Of a stretch of 64,000 nucleotides of DNA, positions 1 through 8,694 are shown one piece after another. The stretch lies in the NCBI GenBank assembly GCA_003854985.1, contig RQOG01000016.1:1-64000 (forward strand), read 5' to 3'. Position numbers and translations under genes: made by a program. Under the pieces are notes generated by a model, which was not told where the DNA came from, ran no database searches, and saw nothing but the letters and a program-made list of their open reading frames with translations. Every line of letters begins with the position of its first letter. The stretch's first letter is position 1. Source of the DNA: Calditrichota bacterium. GTDB lineage: Bacteria > Calditrichota > Calditrichia > Calditrichales > Calditrichaceae.

Positions 1-192
1 ATGACCATCCATTTCCGGCATATTTAAATCGAGCAAAAGCACGTCCGGATTTATATGTTCAATAGTCGCTATGGCTTCTTTTCCACCGCCGGCAGTGAAT
101 ATTTCAAAACCGAACTGCAGAAAAGTCTGTTCCCATAAAAACCGGTCTTCTTCACTGTCGTCAACAAGCAGAATTTTAGTCTTAATCTGCAT
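1..192 (-). CDS. Response regulator receiver domain, partial at window edge
   Basis: The minus strand reads MQIKTKILLVDDSEED from position 192, with the acidic pair of a CheY-like receiver and then LLLDLNMPEMDG, where the Asp after LLL is the expected phosphorylation site. Only the first 64 residues lie in the window, so any output domain is unseen. The start codon overlaps the last 11 bases of the upstream histidine kinase gene, so the two are translationally coupled and very likely cognate partners. Confidence 0.85.
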   Translation of the reverse strand, partial: MQIKTKILLVDDSEEDRFLWEQTFLQFGFEIFTAGGGKEAIATIEHINPDVLLLDLNMPEMDGH

Positions 193-1762
193 CGAGCCAG
201 CCTCCTTCTTTGGCAATATTTCTGGTGCGCGGTATTGTAATTTTAAATGTCGTGCCCTGCCCTACTTCGCTTTCTACCTTTATTCGGCCGCCATGCGCGC
301 GGATTATCCTGGAACTGATATACAGGCCCAGACCCGTGCCTTTTACGGAAATGGATTTGGAATTTGAAGCCCTGTACATTTTTTCAAAAATATACGGGAT
401 TTCCTTTTTAGGAATGCCGATACCCTGATCTTTTACGGTAATATTCACCACCGGTATTTTAGTGGTAATATTTACCTGAATGGTTGTGTTCTCAGGCGAG
501 AACTTGATGGCATTGGAAAAAATATTCTGAAAAACCTCGCTGAGTTTATCTCTGTCAAACTCCCCTTCGATGATTTCGGAAGATTTATTAATATTCACTT
601 TAATCCTTTTTTCATTGAATAAAAGCGCCATATCTACCAGAATATCTTCGATCAGCTTACGGATATTAAATCGGTTATATTTCAATTTTATATCTTCGGC
701 ATCATAAGAGGTACTGTGCAAAATATTATTAATCAGCTTAAACAATGTTTCATAGTTATTTTTTATGATCTTAAAGAATCTGTTTTGATTCTCATCTTTT
801 ACGGGTATTGTATTTTCAAGCAGGGTAACCGCCTGTTTGATTGAACCGAGCGGGCTTTTCATTTCATGGGTAAACTGCGACAACATACCTGTTTTATAGG
901 TGTTTGACTCGCGCATTCTTTCACTGAGTTGTTCGAAAGCCATACTTAATTCGCCAATTTCATCATTGGATTTGTTTTTAATGTTAATATCATAATCCTG
1001 AATGGCAATCCGGTCGATCGCTTCCTTTAATTCCGGAATGGGTCTGGTTAGTTTTCTTGCTCCCAGATAAGCGGCGATGATTGTTAACAGGATGATCCCG
1101 GCTTCGGTCCATAAAATAAGCCGCTGCGTTTTACGGGCAATTCCTTCCATATGATTGGCTTTGATCTTTCCCCGTTTTCCCAAAACTTCATTTAATTCTG
1201 CCAGAGGTTCCCTGAGATTTTTCATTGCCGGTAAAAAATACATATCTCTGTGGTCCCGGGCTTTCGCCATATTATTCAGTTTCATATAATTAATAGTTCG
1301 GCGAATGATGCTATTGGTATTTTCCCAGCGTTGATTAACTTCATCAGCAATTCTTTCTATGTGCAGATCATAATCTTTCAATTTTTCTTCATCCGGCAAA
1401 ACAAAAAACAAACCATAGATTCTTTTAAGTATCTTATCATACCAGGCAGACCGGGGTTCCGCCATTAAGCGGTTGTTCAATTCGATCCAGTTGGAATGAA
1501 AAGCGCCGCGCGAACGTTCGATTCTGACAATGCATTCATGAATGGCTTTGCCTGGTAAGAAGGAAATCAGGTATTCCGAATTTAAATCTTCGAGTTTCTG
1601 TAATTGTTGTGAAACAAGTATTATTCCTTTCACATCTTCATTTGCATGACGTCTTAAAGAGAGCGTTAATTCGCGTATTTCGAACATCAGCCAGATCAGA
1701 GAAAAAGAAAAAAGAATAATCAGGAAAAAATAACTAAAAAATAATTTGGAGCGTAATTTCAT
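182..1762 (-). CDS. Membrane sensor histidine kinase
   Basis: A 526-residue inner-membrane kinase. TM1 spans about residues 7-29. A mostly helical periplasmic sensor of about 180 residues follows, rich in Arg/Glu heptads like four-helix-bundle sensors. TM2 is at about 213-235 and a HAMP domain at about 236-288. HisKA has the phospho-acceptor His299 in QFTHEMKSPLG. The HATPase domain shows an N-box (NIFSNAIKFSP), a G1 box (DQGIGIP) and a G2 box (GTGLGLYI). The signal sensed cannot be read from the sequence. Its last bases overlap the start of the receiver gene at 192, its probable partner. It is the second-last gene of a minus-strand run starting at eutN. Confidence 0.93.
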   Translation of the reverse strand: MKLRSKLFFSYFFLIILFSFSLIWLMFEIRELTLSLRRHANEDVKGIILVSQQLQKLEDLNSEYLISFLPGKAIHECIVRIERSRGAFHSNWIELNNRLMAEPRSAWYDKILKRIYGLFFVLPDEEKLKDYDLHIERIADEVNQRWENTNSIIRRTINYMKLNNMAKARDHRDMYFLPAMKNLREPLAELNEVLGKRGKIKANHMEGIARKTQRLILWTEAGIILLTIIAAYLGARKLTRPIPELKEAIDRIAIQDYDINIKNKSNDEIGELSMAFEQLSERMRESNTYKTGMLSQFTHEMKSPLGSIKQAVTLLENTIPVKDENQNRFFKIIKNNYETLFKLINNILHSTSYDAEDIKLKYNRFNIRKLIEDILVDMALLFNEKRIKVNINKSSEIIEGEFDRDKLSEVFQNIFSNAIKFSPENTTIQVNITTKIPVVNITVKDQGIGIPKKEIPYIFEKMYRASNSKSISVKGTGLGLYISSRIIRAHGGRIKVESEVGQGTTFKITIPRTRNIAKEGGWLDAD

Positions 1763-1825
1763 TAGAAATATGCTGATTTATTCAAATGATATTTTTGGAA
1801 TGATTCAGTTCCCGGTCATTCGTGT

Positions 1826-2314
1826 TCAGGAAGTTTCTATTAAAAACAATACCTGATTGTATTCAACAGGTTGAGCGTTTTCGACGGCTATTTTAACAAT
1901 TTTGCCACTGATTTCAGATTCAATTTCATTCATCAGCTTCATCGCTTCCACAATACATAAAGTCTGCCCGACACTAACCATATCACCTGCTTCAACATAG
2001 GGATCGGCGTCCGGTGAAGGCGCGCGATAGAACGTACCCACCATCGGCGACCGGACCTCCAGGATATTAGCAGCGGTTTCATGAACGGGCGTTTCCTGAA
2101 CGATAGGCGCCGGGACCGATATCGGATTTGAAACCGGAGCTGTTGTTACAGGAGCCTGATGACTGATTTCCGTTGTGGCAGACTGATAGGAACCGTTTTT
2201 CGAATTATGGCTTTTTATTATCCGTAACCGCGAACCGTCTTCTTCCAGTTCGAATTCATTTATATTAGAACTTTCTACTATTCTTATAATTTGACGAATT
2301 TCTTTCAGATCCAT
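1826..2314 (-). CDS. accB: Biotin carboxyl carrier protein of acetyl-CoA carboxylase
   Basis: A 162-residue carrier of the biotin used by acetyl-CoA carboxylase in the first step of fatty-acid synthesis. An N-terminal helix-rich segment (about 1-35) is followed by a Pro/Ala/Thr-rich flexible linker (about 52-82) and a biotinyl-lipoyl domain (about 88-161) with the EAMKLM motif, biotinylated Lys being residue 126. The ATG at 2314 is chosen because AGGAGG sits 5 bases upstream of it; an in-frame TTG at 2329 would overlap the previous gene and has no better site. The usual partner accC is not adjacent. The biotin ligase birA is in this window at 19372. Confidence 0.93.
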   Translation of the reverse strand: MDLKEIRQIIRIVESSNINEFELEEDGSRLRIIKSHNSKNGSYQSATTEISHQAPVTTAPVSNPISVPAPIVQETPVHETAANILEVRSPMVGTFYRAPSPDADPYVEAGDMVSVGQTLCIVEAMKLMNEIESEISGKIVKIAVENAQPVEYNQVLFLIETS

Positions 2315-2325
2315 TAGTCCTCCTG

Positions 2326-3405
2326 TCAATTCTCCGGCGAAAAATTAAATAAATTAGTCAACATACTCTTAATTTCCAGATACAGATTTTTCTTATAAAC
2401 CACATAATCAATCTGGTGCTTTCCGATTTGGCTGAAATTTAGGTCTTTTAGCTGCTCATCGCAATAAATAATTACGGGTATATCGTCTGCTTTACGTCCG
2501 TTTTGCCAAACGGTGTTCATTATTTTTTCTGCTATTTTATAATCCAAAATTAAAAAACTGGGTGTAAACTGCCCCATTAATCTCAGGGAAAACTCGTTTA
2601 AACCAACAACCTTTGAATTCACTCCGATCAATTTCAACATACGGTTGGCCAGCAGTCTTTCAATTCTGTTATCATCGATAATCAGGCTCTTTAAAGCATC
2701 TTCCAGCATATTTTCCTGCTTTTTAATTTCATCCTTTAACTTATAGGCTTCGAGAAGCAGGTTGGTAATACTGGCGTCTATTTTCCCGACTTCAATATCA
2801 TCCGTATCCTCAAACCGGAAACTTAACACGCTGTTGCAGGCCAGCTGCAAAAAAGCGTCTTCCTTAATAATATCTGCGTAAGTGGCGTGAACTACCCGGC
2901 CTTCTTTTACAGCAATTTCACCAACATGAATTTTTTGCGGATTGTAAAAATGGAAGATACCGCTGCGTTTACCCTGTTCTTTTTCCTGCGCTTCTGAAAA
3001 GAAATATTCATTGGGCGTCATTACGTTGCGTAAACCGGCTTCCTGAATCCGCAGCCTTATGCGCAAAAGTATTTCTTCAATTTCCATGGAAAGATTAATA
3101 ACCTCGGCGGCTCCGTTATTGAAGAACGTTTTAACGGATTCCATGGAATGATCATCCGGTATCAGGCCGATAATGGGAATTCCATCTAATTTTGGCGTCT
3201 CCAGGACAGACTTGATCAGTTCATCCAGAGTCTTTTCTTTAAGGTTATCCGCCAGAATCAAGGCATCCGGTTTTTCTTCTTCGGTATGTTTACGTATTTC
3301 AAATAAACTGGAAAATAAAATAGCATCGAAAGATTTTGCCTTTAAACTTCTGATTAATAAATCCACGAGTTTATTAGGCGCAGAAAGCACATAAATTTTA
3401 ACCAT
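2326..3405 (-). CDS. Receiver-DUF4388-receiver regulatory protein
   Basis: A 359-residue cytoplasmic protein with three parts. Residues 1-125 have a receiver-like fold, but the acidic pair near the N-terminus is replaced (YVLSAPN) and the expected phospho-Asp site reads LILADN, so it is probably a pseudo-receiver. Residues about 150-225 look like DUF4388 (PatA N-terminal), with [13 protein letters not shown]. Residues about 240-355 form a second receiver that keeps IIDDN and FLILDYK but is otherwise diverged. It sits 2 bases after the nitrilase-fold gene and just upstream of accB. No DNA-binding domain is visible, so a protein-protein signalling role is inferred. Confidence 0.7.
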   Translation of the reverse strand: MVKIYVLSAPNKLVDLLIRSLKAKSFDAILFSSLFEIRKHTEEEKPDALILADNLKEKTLDELIKSVLETPKLDGIPIIGLIPDDHSMESVKTFFNNGAAEVINLSMEIEEILLRIRLRIQEAGLRNVMTPNEYFFSEAQEKEQGKRSGIFHFYNPQKIHVGEIAVKEGRVVHATYADIIKEDAFLQLACNSVLSFRFEDTDDIEVGKIDASITNLLLEAYKLKDEIKKQENMLEDALKSLIIDDNRIERLLANRMLKLIGVNSKVVGLNEFSLRLMGQFTPSFLILDYKIAEKIMNTVWQNGRKADDIPVIIYCDEQLKDLNFSQIGKHQIDYVVYKKNLYLEIKSMLTNLFNFSPEN

Positions 3406-3407
3406 AA

Positions 3408-4274
3408 TTAATATTCTTTCCGAATTAAATCTATTCTTTTAAATTCATCGATAACCACATTAAGTTTTTCATCGCTTAAAAGCGTCGTATTAATTCGCGC
3501 ATGTTTAAGTTTTAAAAGGTCTATTTCGACATTTAAACGTTCTTCTTTAAAATAAGCGGCCTTATTCACCCGCAATCCGCTGGGATCAAGCATTTCCGAT
3601 CCCCCCCAGAAAATAAGACCGTCCTCAACGCCTACCCTGTTGGCAAAAACAACAAATGATGTATTGGTAACCGACTGGGCGCGATTAAGCGTTTCCCACA
3701 CCTGCACATTCTGGGGTTTCATCTCTTCGCTGAAACCGCGCGAAATTCCCGCCGCACATACAAAAATAACCGATGCACCATCCTGCGCCAAAATGGCCGC
3801 CGAGGTAGGATGCCACATATCTTCGCAAATTAACAGGCCAAATTTGCCAAGCTCGGAATCAAATGATCTGAACCGGTTCCCGGAACTGAAATACCGCTTT
3901 TCTTCAAACATTCCGTAAGTCGGTAAATATACTTTACGGTGTCTCGACAAAAGCCGGCCTTTTTCAAACCAGAAGGTGCTATTATAAAATTCATACCGAT
4001 CCGTTAATTCCACGCAGCCCAGTAAAATCGAAATTGATTTACTGTAGTCCAGTATCTTTTTGAATTTATTGTCTTTTGCGGATAAGGCAACGTCAAACAC
4101 CGCGTCTTTTAAAGAATATCCTGTTAACGACAATTCAGGGAATACAATGATATCATGTTTATCGGCGATGGCCTGCTCAATAAACTCATAATGTTTTTCG
4201 AGATTTTTATCAATATCCGCCAAAACCACATCCAATTGAACGACGGATACGGATATTTTTCGTTTTTTGTTCAT
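3408..4274 (-). CDS. Carbon-nitrogen hydrolase (nitrilase superfamily), NadE-glutaminase-like
   Basis: A 288-residue nitrilase-fold amidase. The Glu-Lys-Cys triad is visible: Glu47 in VFPELSLTGYS, Lys114 in RHRKVYLPTYG and Cys150 in LLICEDMW. The MFEEKRYF segment after the Lys motif is typical of the glutaminase domain of glutamine-dependent NAD synthetase, but no synthetase domain follows. It may supply ammonia or hydrolyse a small amide; the substrate is unknown. It lies 19 bases downstream of the UPF0210 gene and 2 bases before the DUF4388 gene, so it is co-transcribed with both. Confidence 0.85.
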   Translation of the reverse strand: MNKKRKISVSVVQLDVVLADIDKNLEKHYEFIEQAIADKHDIIVFPELSLTGYSLKDAVFDVALSAKDNKFKKILDYSKSISILLGCVELTDRYEFYNSTFWFEKGRLLSRHRKVYLPTYGMFEEKRYFSSGNRFRSFDSELGKFGLLICEDMWHPTSAAILAQDGASVIFVCAAGISRGFSEEMKPQNVQVWETLNRAQSVTNTSFVVFANRVGVEDGLIFWGGSEMLDPSGLRVNKAAYFKEERLNVEIDLLKLKHARINTTLLSDEKLNVVIDEFKRIDLIRKEY

Positions 4275-4293
4275 AACTGCGTTCTAATCAGCA

Positions 4294-5658
4294 CTAATTA
4301 TTTATTCCTTTTACAGGAGCGGGGAATCTTCCACCCCGGTTTATAAATATAATATTATCAAGTTTGGAAACAGACATGATTGGCGCTTCACCGAGCAACC
4401 CGCCGAAGGTCACACTGTCGCCGACATTTTTCCCGGGCGCTGGTATAATCCGCACGGCAGTTGTTTTGTTGTTCATAATGCCCAAAGCGCACTCATCGGC
4501 AATAACTCCTGAAATTACCTGTTCAGAAGTATCCCCGGGTATGGCGATCATATCTAATCCCACACTGCAGACACAGGTCATGGCTTCCAGTTTTTCAATG
4601 GGAATATGTCCCTTTTTAACAGCCTGGATCATGCCGTAATCTTCGGATACGGGTATAAATGCGCCGCTCATGCCTCCGACATTGGAAGAAGCCATTAAAC
4701 CGCCTCTTTTTACCGAATCATTCAGCAGGGCCAGAGCGGCGGTAGTTCCCGCCGCACCTACATCCTCCAAACCCATTGCCCTGAGGATATCGGCGACACT
4801 GTCGCCGGGCATAGGCGTTGGTGCCAGAGAAATATCCACAATACCAAAAGGAACATTTTGTAAAGAAGCTACCTTCTTGCCGATAAATTCGCCGGCCCTG
4901 GTAATCTTAAAAGCCATTCTGCGGATTCGGTCGCTCAAATCGGCAAAATCCATATTATCCGGCGCTTCACGCACTGCCCGTAAAATAACTCCCGGGCCGC
5001 TGAGACCGACATTAACTACAACATCAGGTTCGGAAACACCATGAAAAGCGCCGGCAATAAAAGGATTATCTTCCGGAACATTGGCAAACACAACCAATTT
5101 AGCGCAGCCAATGGCATCCTTATCCGCTGTTTTGGCAGCGGTTTGTTTAATAATTTTACCCATCAATTTCACGGCATCCATATTTATACCGGCTTTCGTG
5201 GTTGCCACATTAATCGAAGAACAGACATGCTTTGTAACAGAAAGAGCCTCCGGAATAGCCTTAATCAGATTTAATTCGCCCATCGACCAGCCTTTTTGGA
5301 CCAGGGCCGAAAACCCGCCCAAATAATCTATTCCCAATTCATCCGAAGCTTTATCCATTACCCTGGCAATTTCCACATAATCTTCCTCATGAAAACCATC
5401 GGCGGCAATGGAAAGAGGCGTAACCGCAATGCGTTTATTGGCAATAGACAAACCATAGTCCGATTCCACTTTGCGGGCGGAAGCAACATGCTCCGAACCT
5501 ATCCGCATGAGTTTTTCATAAATATTGGATTTTAATTTATTAAGGTCGTCGCTGGCGCAGTCTTTGATATTAATACCCATGGTAACTGTCCGGATGTCGA
5601 AATGTTCGACTTCGGTCATTCGGATTGTTTCAAGAATTTCTTCCAGAGAAATCGGCAT
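4294..5658 (-). CDS. UPF0210/DUF711 PFL-family protein
   Basis: A 454-residue member of the UPF0210 (DUF711) family, whose structures resemble the pyruvate formate-lyase barrel. The length is that of the family, and the Gly-rich [36 protein letters not shown] and [16 protein letters not shown] segments are characteristic. No glycyl-radical consensus is present near the C-terminus, so it is unlikely to be a glycyl radical enzyme. The biochemical role of the family is not established. It follows the ACT-domain gene by 2 bases; UPF0210 and UPF0237/ACT genes commonly occur as a pair, and the ACT partner is presumed to sense a ligand, probably an amino acid. Confidence 0.9.
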   Translation of the reverse strand: MPISLEEILETIRMTEVEHFDIRTVTMGINIKDCASDDLNKLKSNIYEKLMRIGSEHVASARKVESDYGLSIANKRIAVTPLSIAADGFHEEDYVEIARVMDKASDELGIDYLGGFSALVQKGWSMGELNLIKAIPEALSVTKHVCSSINVATTKAGINMDAVKLMGKIIKQTAAKTADKDAIGCAKLVVFANVPEDNPFIAGAFHGVSEPDVVVNVGLSGPGVILRAVREAPDNMDFADLSDRIRRMAFKITRAGEFIGKKVASLQNVPFGIVDISLAPTPMPGDSVADILRAMGLEDVGAAGTTAALALLNDSVKRGGLMASSNVGGMSGAFIPVSEDYGMIQAVKKGHIPIEKLEAMTCVCSVGLDMIAIPGDTSEQVISGVIADECALGIMNNKTTAVRIIPAPGKNVGDSVTFGGLLGEAPIMSVSKLDNIIFINRGGRFPAPVKGINN

Positions 5659-5660
5659 TT

Positions 5661-6104
5661 TTAAATCCTGTGCATTGTATTAAATATGGCTTCGTGCTGA
5701 ACGACAACTTTAAGATTAAGTTCTTCTCCCCTGGCGATTACCGCATCTTTGATTTTTTCGAATTCATGTTCAGATTTGGATATATCGACAAGCAGCATTA
5801 TAGTGAAGAATTCCTGCAATATTTTTTGCGTTAAATCAAGCACATCACATTTATTCCGGGCCAGTATATCGGTAAGTCCGGCAAGAATCCCCACCTGATT
5901 TTTCCCAAATGCGGTAATGATAATCCTGGTGCCGGTTTTATGTTGCAGCTCAATCGGAGGCCTTGGCGTTTCGGCTGTTTTTTCAATCTTTGCCAGCGCT
6001 GCTTTTACCACGCGTTCGATTGTTTCAGGATCGGCCTGGCTTCCCAGTTGTTTGATCGCTTCCTTAGCCAGATTCCGGACTTCAGTTTCGTCATATTTTG
6101 GCAT
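5661..6104 (-). CDS. ACT-domain protein (UPF0237-like) with helical N-terminal extension
   Basis: A 147-residue protein. The C-terminal part (about 57-140) is an ACT ligand-binding domain starting [23 protein letters not shown]0237 proteins are usually about 90 residues, so the first 45 residues are an addition. They form two short amphipathic helices ([16 protein letters not shown] and [17 protein letters not shown]) followed by a Pro-rich linker. That layout resembles the encapsulation peptides that target cargo into bacterial microcompartments, and the gene directly follows a EutN/CcmL shell-vertex gene. The ACT call is secure; the targeting role is inference. Confidence 0.85.
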   Translation of the reverse strand: MPKYDETEVRNLAKEAIKQLGSQADPETIERVVKAALAKIEKTAETPRPPIELQHKTGTRIIITAFGKNQVGILAGLTDILARNKCDVLDLTQKILQEFFTIMLLVDISKSEHEFEKIKDAVIARGEELNLKVVVQHEAIFNTMHRI

Positions 6105-6110
6105 ATTAAG

Positions 6111-6443
6111 TTACTTTCTTTTTATTTTGACGATTTTTTTTTTTTCCGTTATATTTTGCATTTGTTCATCTTCAATATCCATACGATCCACAATAGCCAC
6201 TACCGCCGCTTCTATACTAAGCGACTTTGGATCAGCGGGACAAATAGCCTGGCGGGCGGCATGACCATAGGCGCAGATAACCGTTTCACCAACCCCGGCG
6301 CCCAGTACATCCGCAGCAATAACAACATCGGTTAATGGTTTTGCTTTTAAATTAATTGGATTGATTACTAAAAATTTTAAATTCGTCAGATTATCCGTTT
6401 TTTTTGTCGACCAGACAGAACCGACAACTTTTCCTAAAAACAA
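6111..6443 (-). CDS. EutN/CcmL-type microcompartment vertex protein, solitary
   Basis: A 110-residue pentameric shell protein of the EutN/CcmL family (BMC-P). Evidence is the N-terminal FLGKVVGSVWSTKK, the central VVIAADVLGAGVGETVICAYGHAAR and the C-terminal VVAIVDRMDI. It starts with TTG at 6443, supported by GAGG 11 bases upstream and by alignment with the family N-terminus. No hexameric BMC-H shell gene, aldehyde dehydrogenase or other classic microcompartment enzyme occurs in the window. The Lys-rich tail contains a run of twelve A (sense strand) at about 6133-6144. It heads the operon running to the kinase at 182. Confidence 0.88.
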   Translation of the reverse strand: MFLGKVVGSVWSTKKTDNLTNLKFLVINPINLKAKPLTDVVIAADVLGAGVGETVICAYGHAARQAICPADPKSLSIEAAVVAIVDRMDIEDEQMQNITEKKKIVKIKRK

Positions 6444-6557
6444 TTAATCTTAATCCTCATGTATCAAAATGAATGAAGCCTGAACGGCTGAATCTACCAT
6501 TTTTTATAAATCTATGCAAACGGATTTGAGAGTGTTTGAGGTTATAAATTGTTGTAA

Positions 6558-7154
6558 TTATTGCCCGGTATAAAGATGATGATTTACAATATGTATCCAC
6601 GCGGAATCAGGAATCATGCTCTTACATGAAAGGTTGTTTTTTATGCGGTTGCGCAGAAAAGTTGATGAAAGCTGAATGACCGGATTATCAAGAATCTCGA
6701 AATTAAACCGGCTGTTTTCATTCCGCACCGGCTCCTCCGGATTTCGGCGAAATACTTTAAATTCAGCCAGATCCGGCAGTAGTTTATAGTCCTTCCATTG
6801 ATCAAACAATGCCATATTATCGGCGCCGATCAGGTAGATCAATTGGGCTTCGGGCCATTTTTTTTTAAAATATCGGAGCGTATCGATGGTATAGGAAATC
6901 TTGTCTTTCTTTATTTCATAATCATCAAGACAAAAACGGTCGTAGTCTGCGATGGCTGCGGTAAGCATTTTTAAACGGTGTTCGGTGGAAGTTATATCCG
7001 ACTTACTGGAAAAGGGATGGATATTATTCGGAATGAAAATAAAACGGTCAAGTTTTAAGGCATCGAGGCTCCACTCAGCCAGGATCAGGTGACCATTGTG
7101 CAAAGGATCAAAAGTCCCGCCAAACAGTCCAATCCGATGGGGATAATCAGCCAT
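6558..7154 (-). CDS. nadD: Nicotinate-nucleotide adenylyltransferase
   Basis: A 198-residue enzyme that adenylates nicotinate mononucleotide in NAD biosynthesis. The nucleotidyltransferase signature GGTFDPLHNGHL is at residues 10-21, YLIGADNMALFDQW is in the middle, and the second phosphate-binding motif appears as QLSSTFLRNRI near the C-terminus. Length is normal. Its start overlaps the end of bamD by 8 bases, so it is the last gene of the aroF-tyrA-bamD-nadD run. A 114-base gap separates it from eutN. Confidence 0.95.
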   Translation of the reverse strand: MADYPHRIGLFGGTFDPLHNGHLILAEWSLDALKLDRFIFIPNNIHPFSSKSDITSTEHRLKMLTAAIADYDRFCLDDYEIKKDKISYTIDTLRYFKKKWPEAQLIYLIGADNMALFDQWKDYKLLPDLAEFKVFRRNPEEPVRNENSRFNFEILDNPVIQLSSTFLRNRIKNNLSCKSMIPDSAWIHIVNHHLYTGQ

Positions 7155-7917
7155 TTTGAGCGGCCTGATTTTCCGTCTCTTCGAATGTTTTCAGAATTTC
7201 CTCCACGTCTTCCCGATGTGTACTGGTGGGAAATTGTTCAAGCAATTTATAGCATTCCAGCCGGGCTGAAGTATTATCTCCGGAATCCAGATAGGTTTCA
7301 ATTTTACCAAACATGGCTTTATCAGCCCATTCGGTGTCGTAGTATTGATCCAAAACCATATCAAAGTAAATAATAGCGGCTCTGAATTTTCGCATTTTGC
7401 GGTAAATTTCACCGCTTTTCCAGGTTTTTTCTGACAGCTTGGAACGCATCTCAAGCATTTTTTGCTCGGCATCTTCCCGTAATTCGTGGGATGGATTTTC
7501 TTCGACAAAAGCCTGGTATTCCCGGATGGCTTTTTCCGTATATTCCTGATCCAGAGAAGGGCGGGGAGAAAGTTCATAGTAGCTTTCAGCCATTTTATAT
7601 TGAGCCATCGGAACCAGGGGACTGTTGGACATATAATTAATTAGTTTTTCATATTCGGCGGCCGCAATAATATATTCGTCCATATTGTAATGACATTCGC
7701 CGAGAAAAAACTGGGCGCTGTCAGCCACCGAGCTTCCGGGATATCTCAGTACGATAACCGTAAATTCATTGGCCGCTTCAAAATAGTCCTCATCGTTAAA
7801 AATATCCATCGCATATTTAAAGTACTCGCTTGCCGTCCAACCGGGCTGAGGCTTAACGCCGCCGCAATTATATAGTAAATACACGCCTAATAAGATAACC
7901 ACAATCCTTTTCAACAC
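7147..7917 (-). CDS. bamD: Outer membrane assembly lipoprotein BamD-like
   Basis: A protein of about 256 residues of the BamD/YfiO family, the TPR lipoprotein of the machine that inserts beta-barrels into the outer membrane. After a short hydrophobic signal (LKRIVVILLGVYLLYNC) come repeated helix pairs: YFKYAMDIFNDEDYFEAANEF, FLGECHYNMDEYIIAA and YKMAESYYELSP. The lipobox LYNC is not canonical. The start is GTG at 7917 or TTG at 7914, just after AAGGAG; an upstream in-frame ATG at 7968 has no ribosome-binding site and would put 18 polar residues before the signal. Confidence 0.85.
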   Translation of the reverse strand: MLKRIVVILLGVYLLYNCGGVKPQPGWTASEYFKYAMDIFNDEDYFEAANEFTVIVLRYPGSSVADSAQFFLGECHYNMDEYIIAAAEYEKLINYMSNSPLVPMAQYKMAESYYELSPRPSLDQEYTEKAIREYQAFVEENPSHELREDAEQKMLEMRSKLSEKTWKSGEIYRKMRKFRAAIIYFDMVLDQYYDTEWADKAMFGKIETYLDSGDNTSARLECYKLLEQFPTSTHREDVEEILKTFEETENQAAQNG

Positions 7918-8012
7918 ATTTTCTCCTTGTTCAGTCTGGTCAGAATGTAAAATTCTGATATAAATCATTTTTAAAAATTAAATTTACTTAATTCATTATA
8001 AAAAGTTCAATT

Positions 8013-8666
8013 TTAACTTCTTTGAGTAAAAAATAAATATATGATTACCGAAACAGAACCTATTATAATTACAGGTTCGACTATAGCGCTCCAGATGCCT
8101 CCCGAATGACGCCGGCCTGTCAAAAAATCGTACCCGTCTTTTTCAAGAGCGTTAATCCTGTCACCATCGATAATATCAGAAATATGTCTGTTTATTTTTA
8201 AAGGCGCCTTAAGATCTGCCCTGAAATCCTCAATCCATCCGTTAATGGTGACGCTTATGTTTCTCTTTAACGCATTATCATAACCGAAAAGATGCTCCTT
8301 CGTAGGCGTATAGTCTACTAAAAAATTCACCCTTTCAAAGAAAAACAAAACAGCCGGACTGTCAATGCGCACGGCAACTTTCTTTTCATAGCATCGTTGC
8401 AGAAATGCTGATTCCAAAAATTGCAGCTCGCCATACCCTCCTTCTGCCGTCCGTACTCCCAAATCCGTATTCCCGGTAACGTGGACAGTTATCAATGAAT
8501 CAATTATTTCAGTAAGCATTTTTTCCGCTAATTCCACATTCTTAAGATTATTTTCAGCGTTCGAAATGCCATAAAACAAAATAAGAACAACCAAAACGGT
8601 TATTTTTATTAAACGATTCAAATCAATCGGAATTGTCTGTAATTTCTTAAACGCAAAGGGTATCAT
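8013..8666 (-). CDS. Hypothetical protein with terminal membrane segments
   Basis: A 217-residue protein I do not recognise. A hydrophobic segment at about residues 22-37 (ITVLVVLILFYGISNA) could be a signal peptide or anchor, and a second at about 192-212 ends almost at the C-terminus (IIIGSVSVIIYLFFTQRS). The domain between them is mixed alpha/beta and probably periplasmic, with a dyad-like RTAEGGYGELQFLESAFLQR region. It is 28 bases downstream of the oxidoreductase gene and 95 bases upstream of bamD, so it is probably co-transcribed with an envelope-related gene. No function is proposed. Confidence 0.7.
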   Translation of the reverse strand: MIPFAFKKLQTIPIDLNRLIKITVLVVLILFYGISNAENNLKNVELAEKMLTEIIDSLITVHVTGNTDLGVRTAEGGYGELQFLESAFLQRCYEKKVAVRIDSPAVLFFFERVNFLVDYTPTKEHLFGYDNALKRNISVTINGWIEDFRADLKAPLKINRHISDIIDGDRINALEKDGYDFLTGRRHSGGIWSAIVEPVIIIGSVSVIIYLFFTQRS

Positions 8667-8694
8667 ATTTTTTTTCGATCATGATACATGCTAA

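Noticed and set aside
4294-5658. Glycyl radical enzyme
   Set aside because: UPF0210 shares the PFL-like fold, but no glycyl-radical loop consensus is seen near the C-terminus.
7191-7577. 128-codon frame inside bamD
   Set aside because: It is an overlapping same-strand frame within the TPR-coding sequence, with no support.
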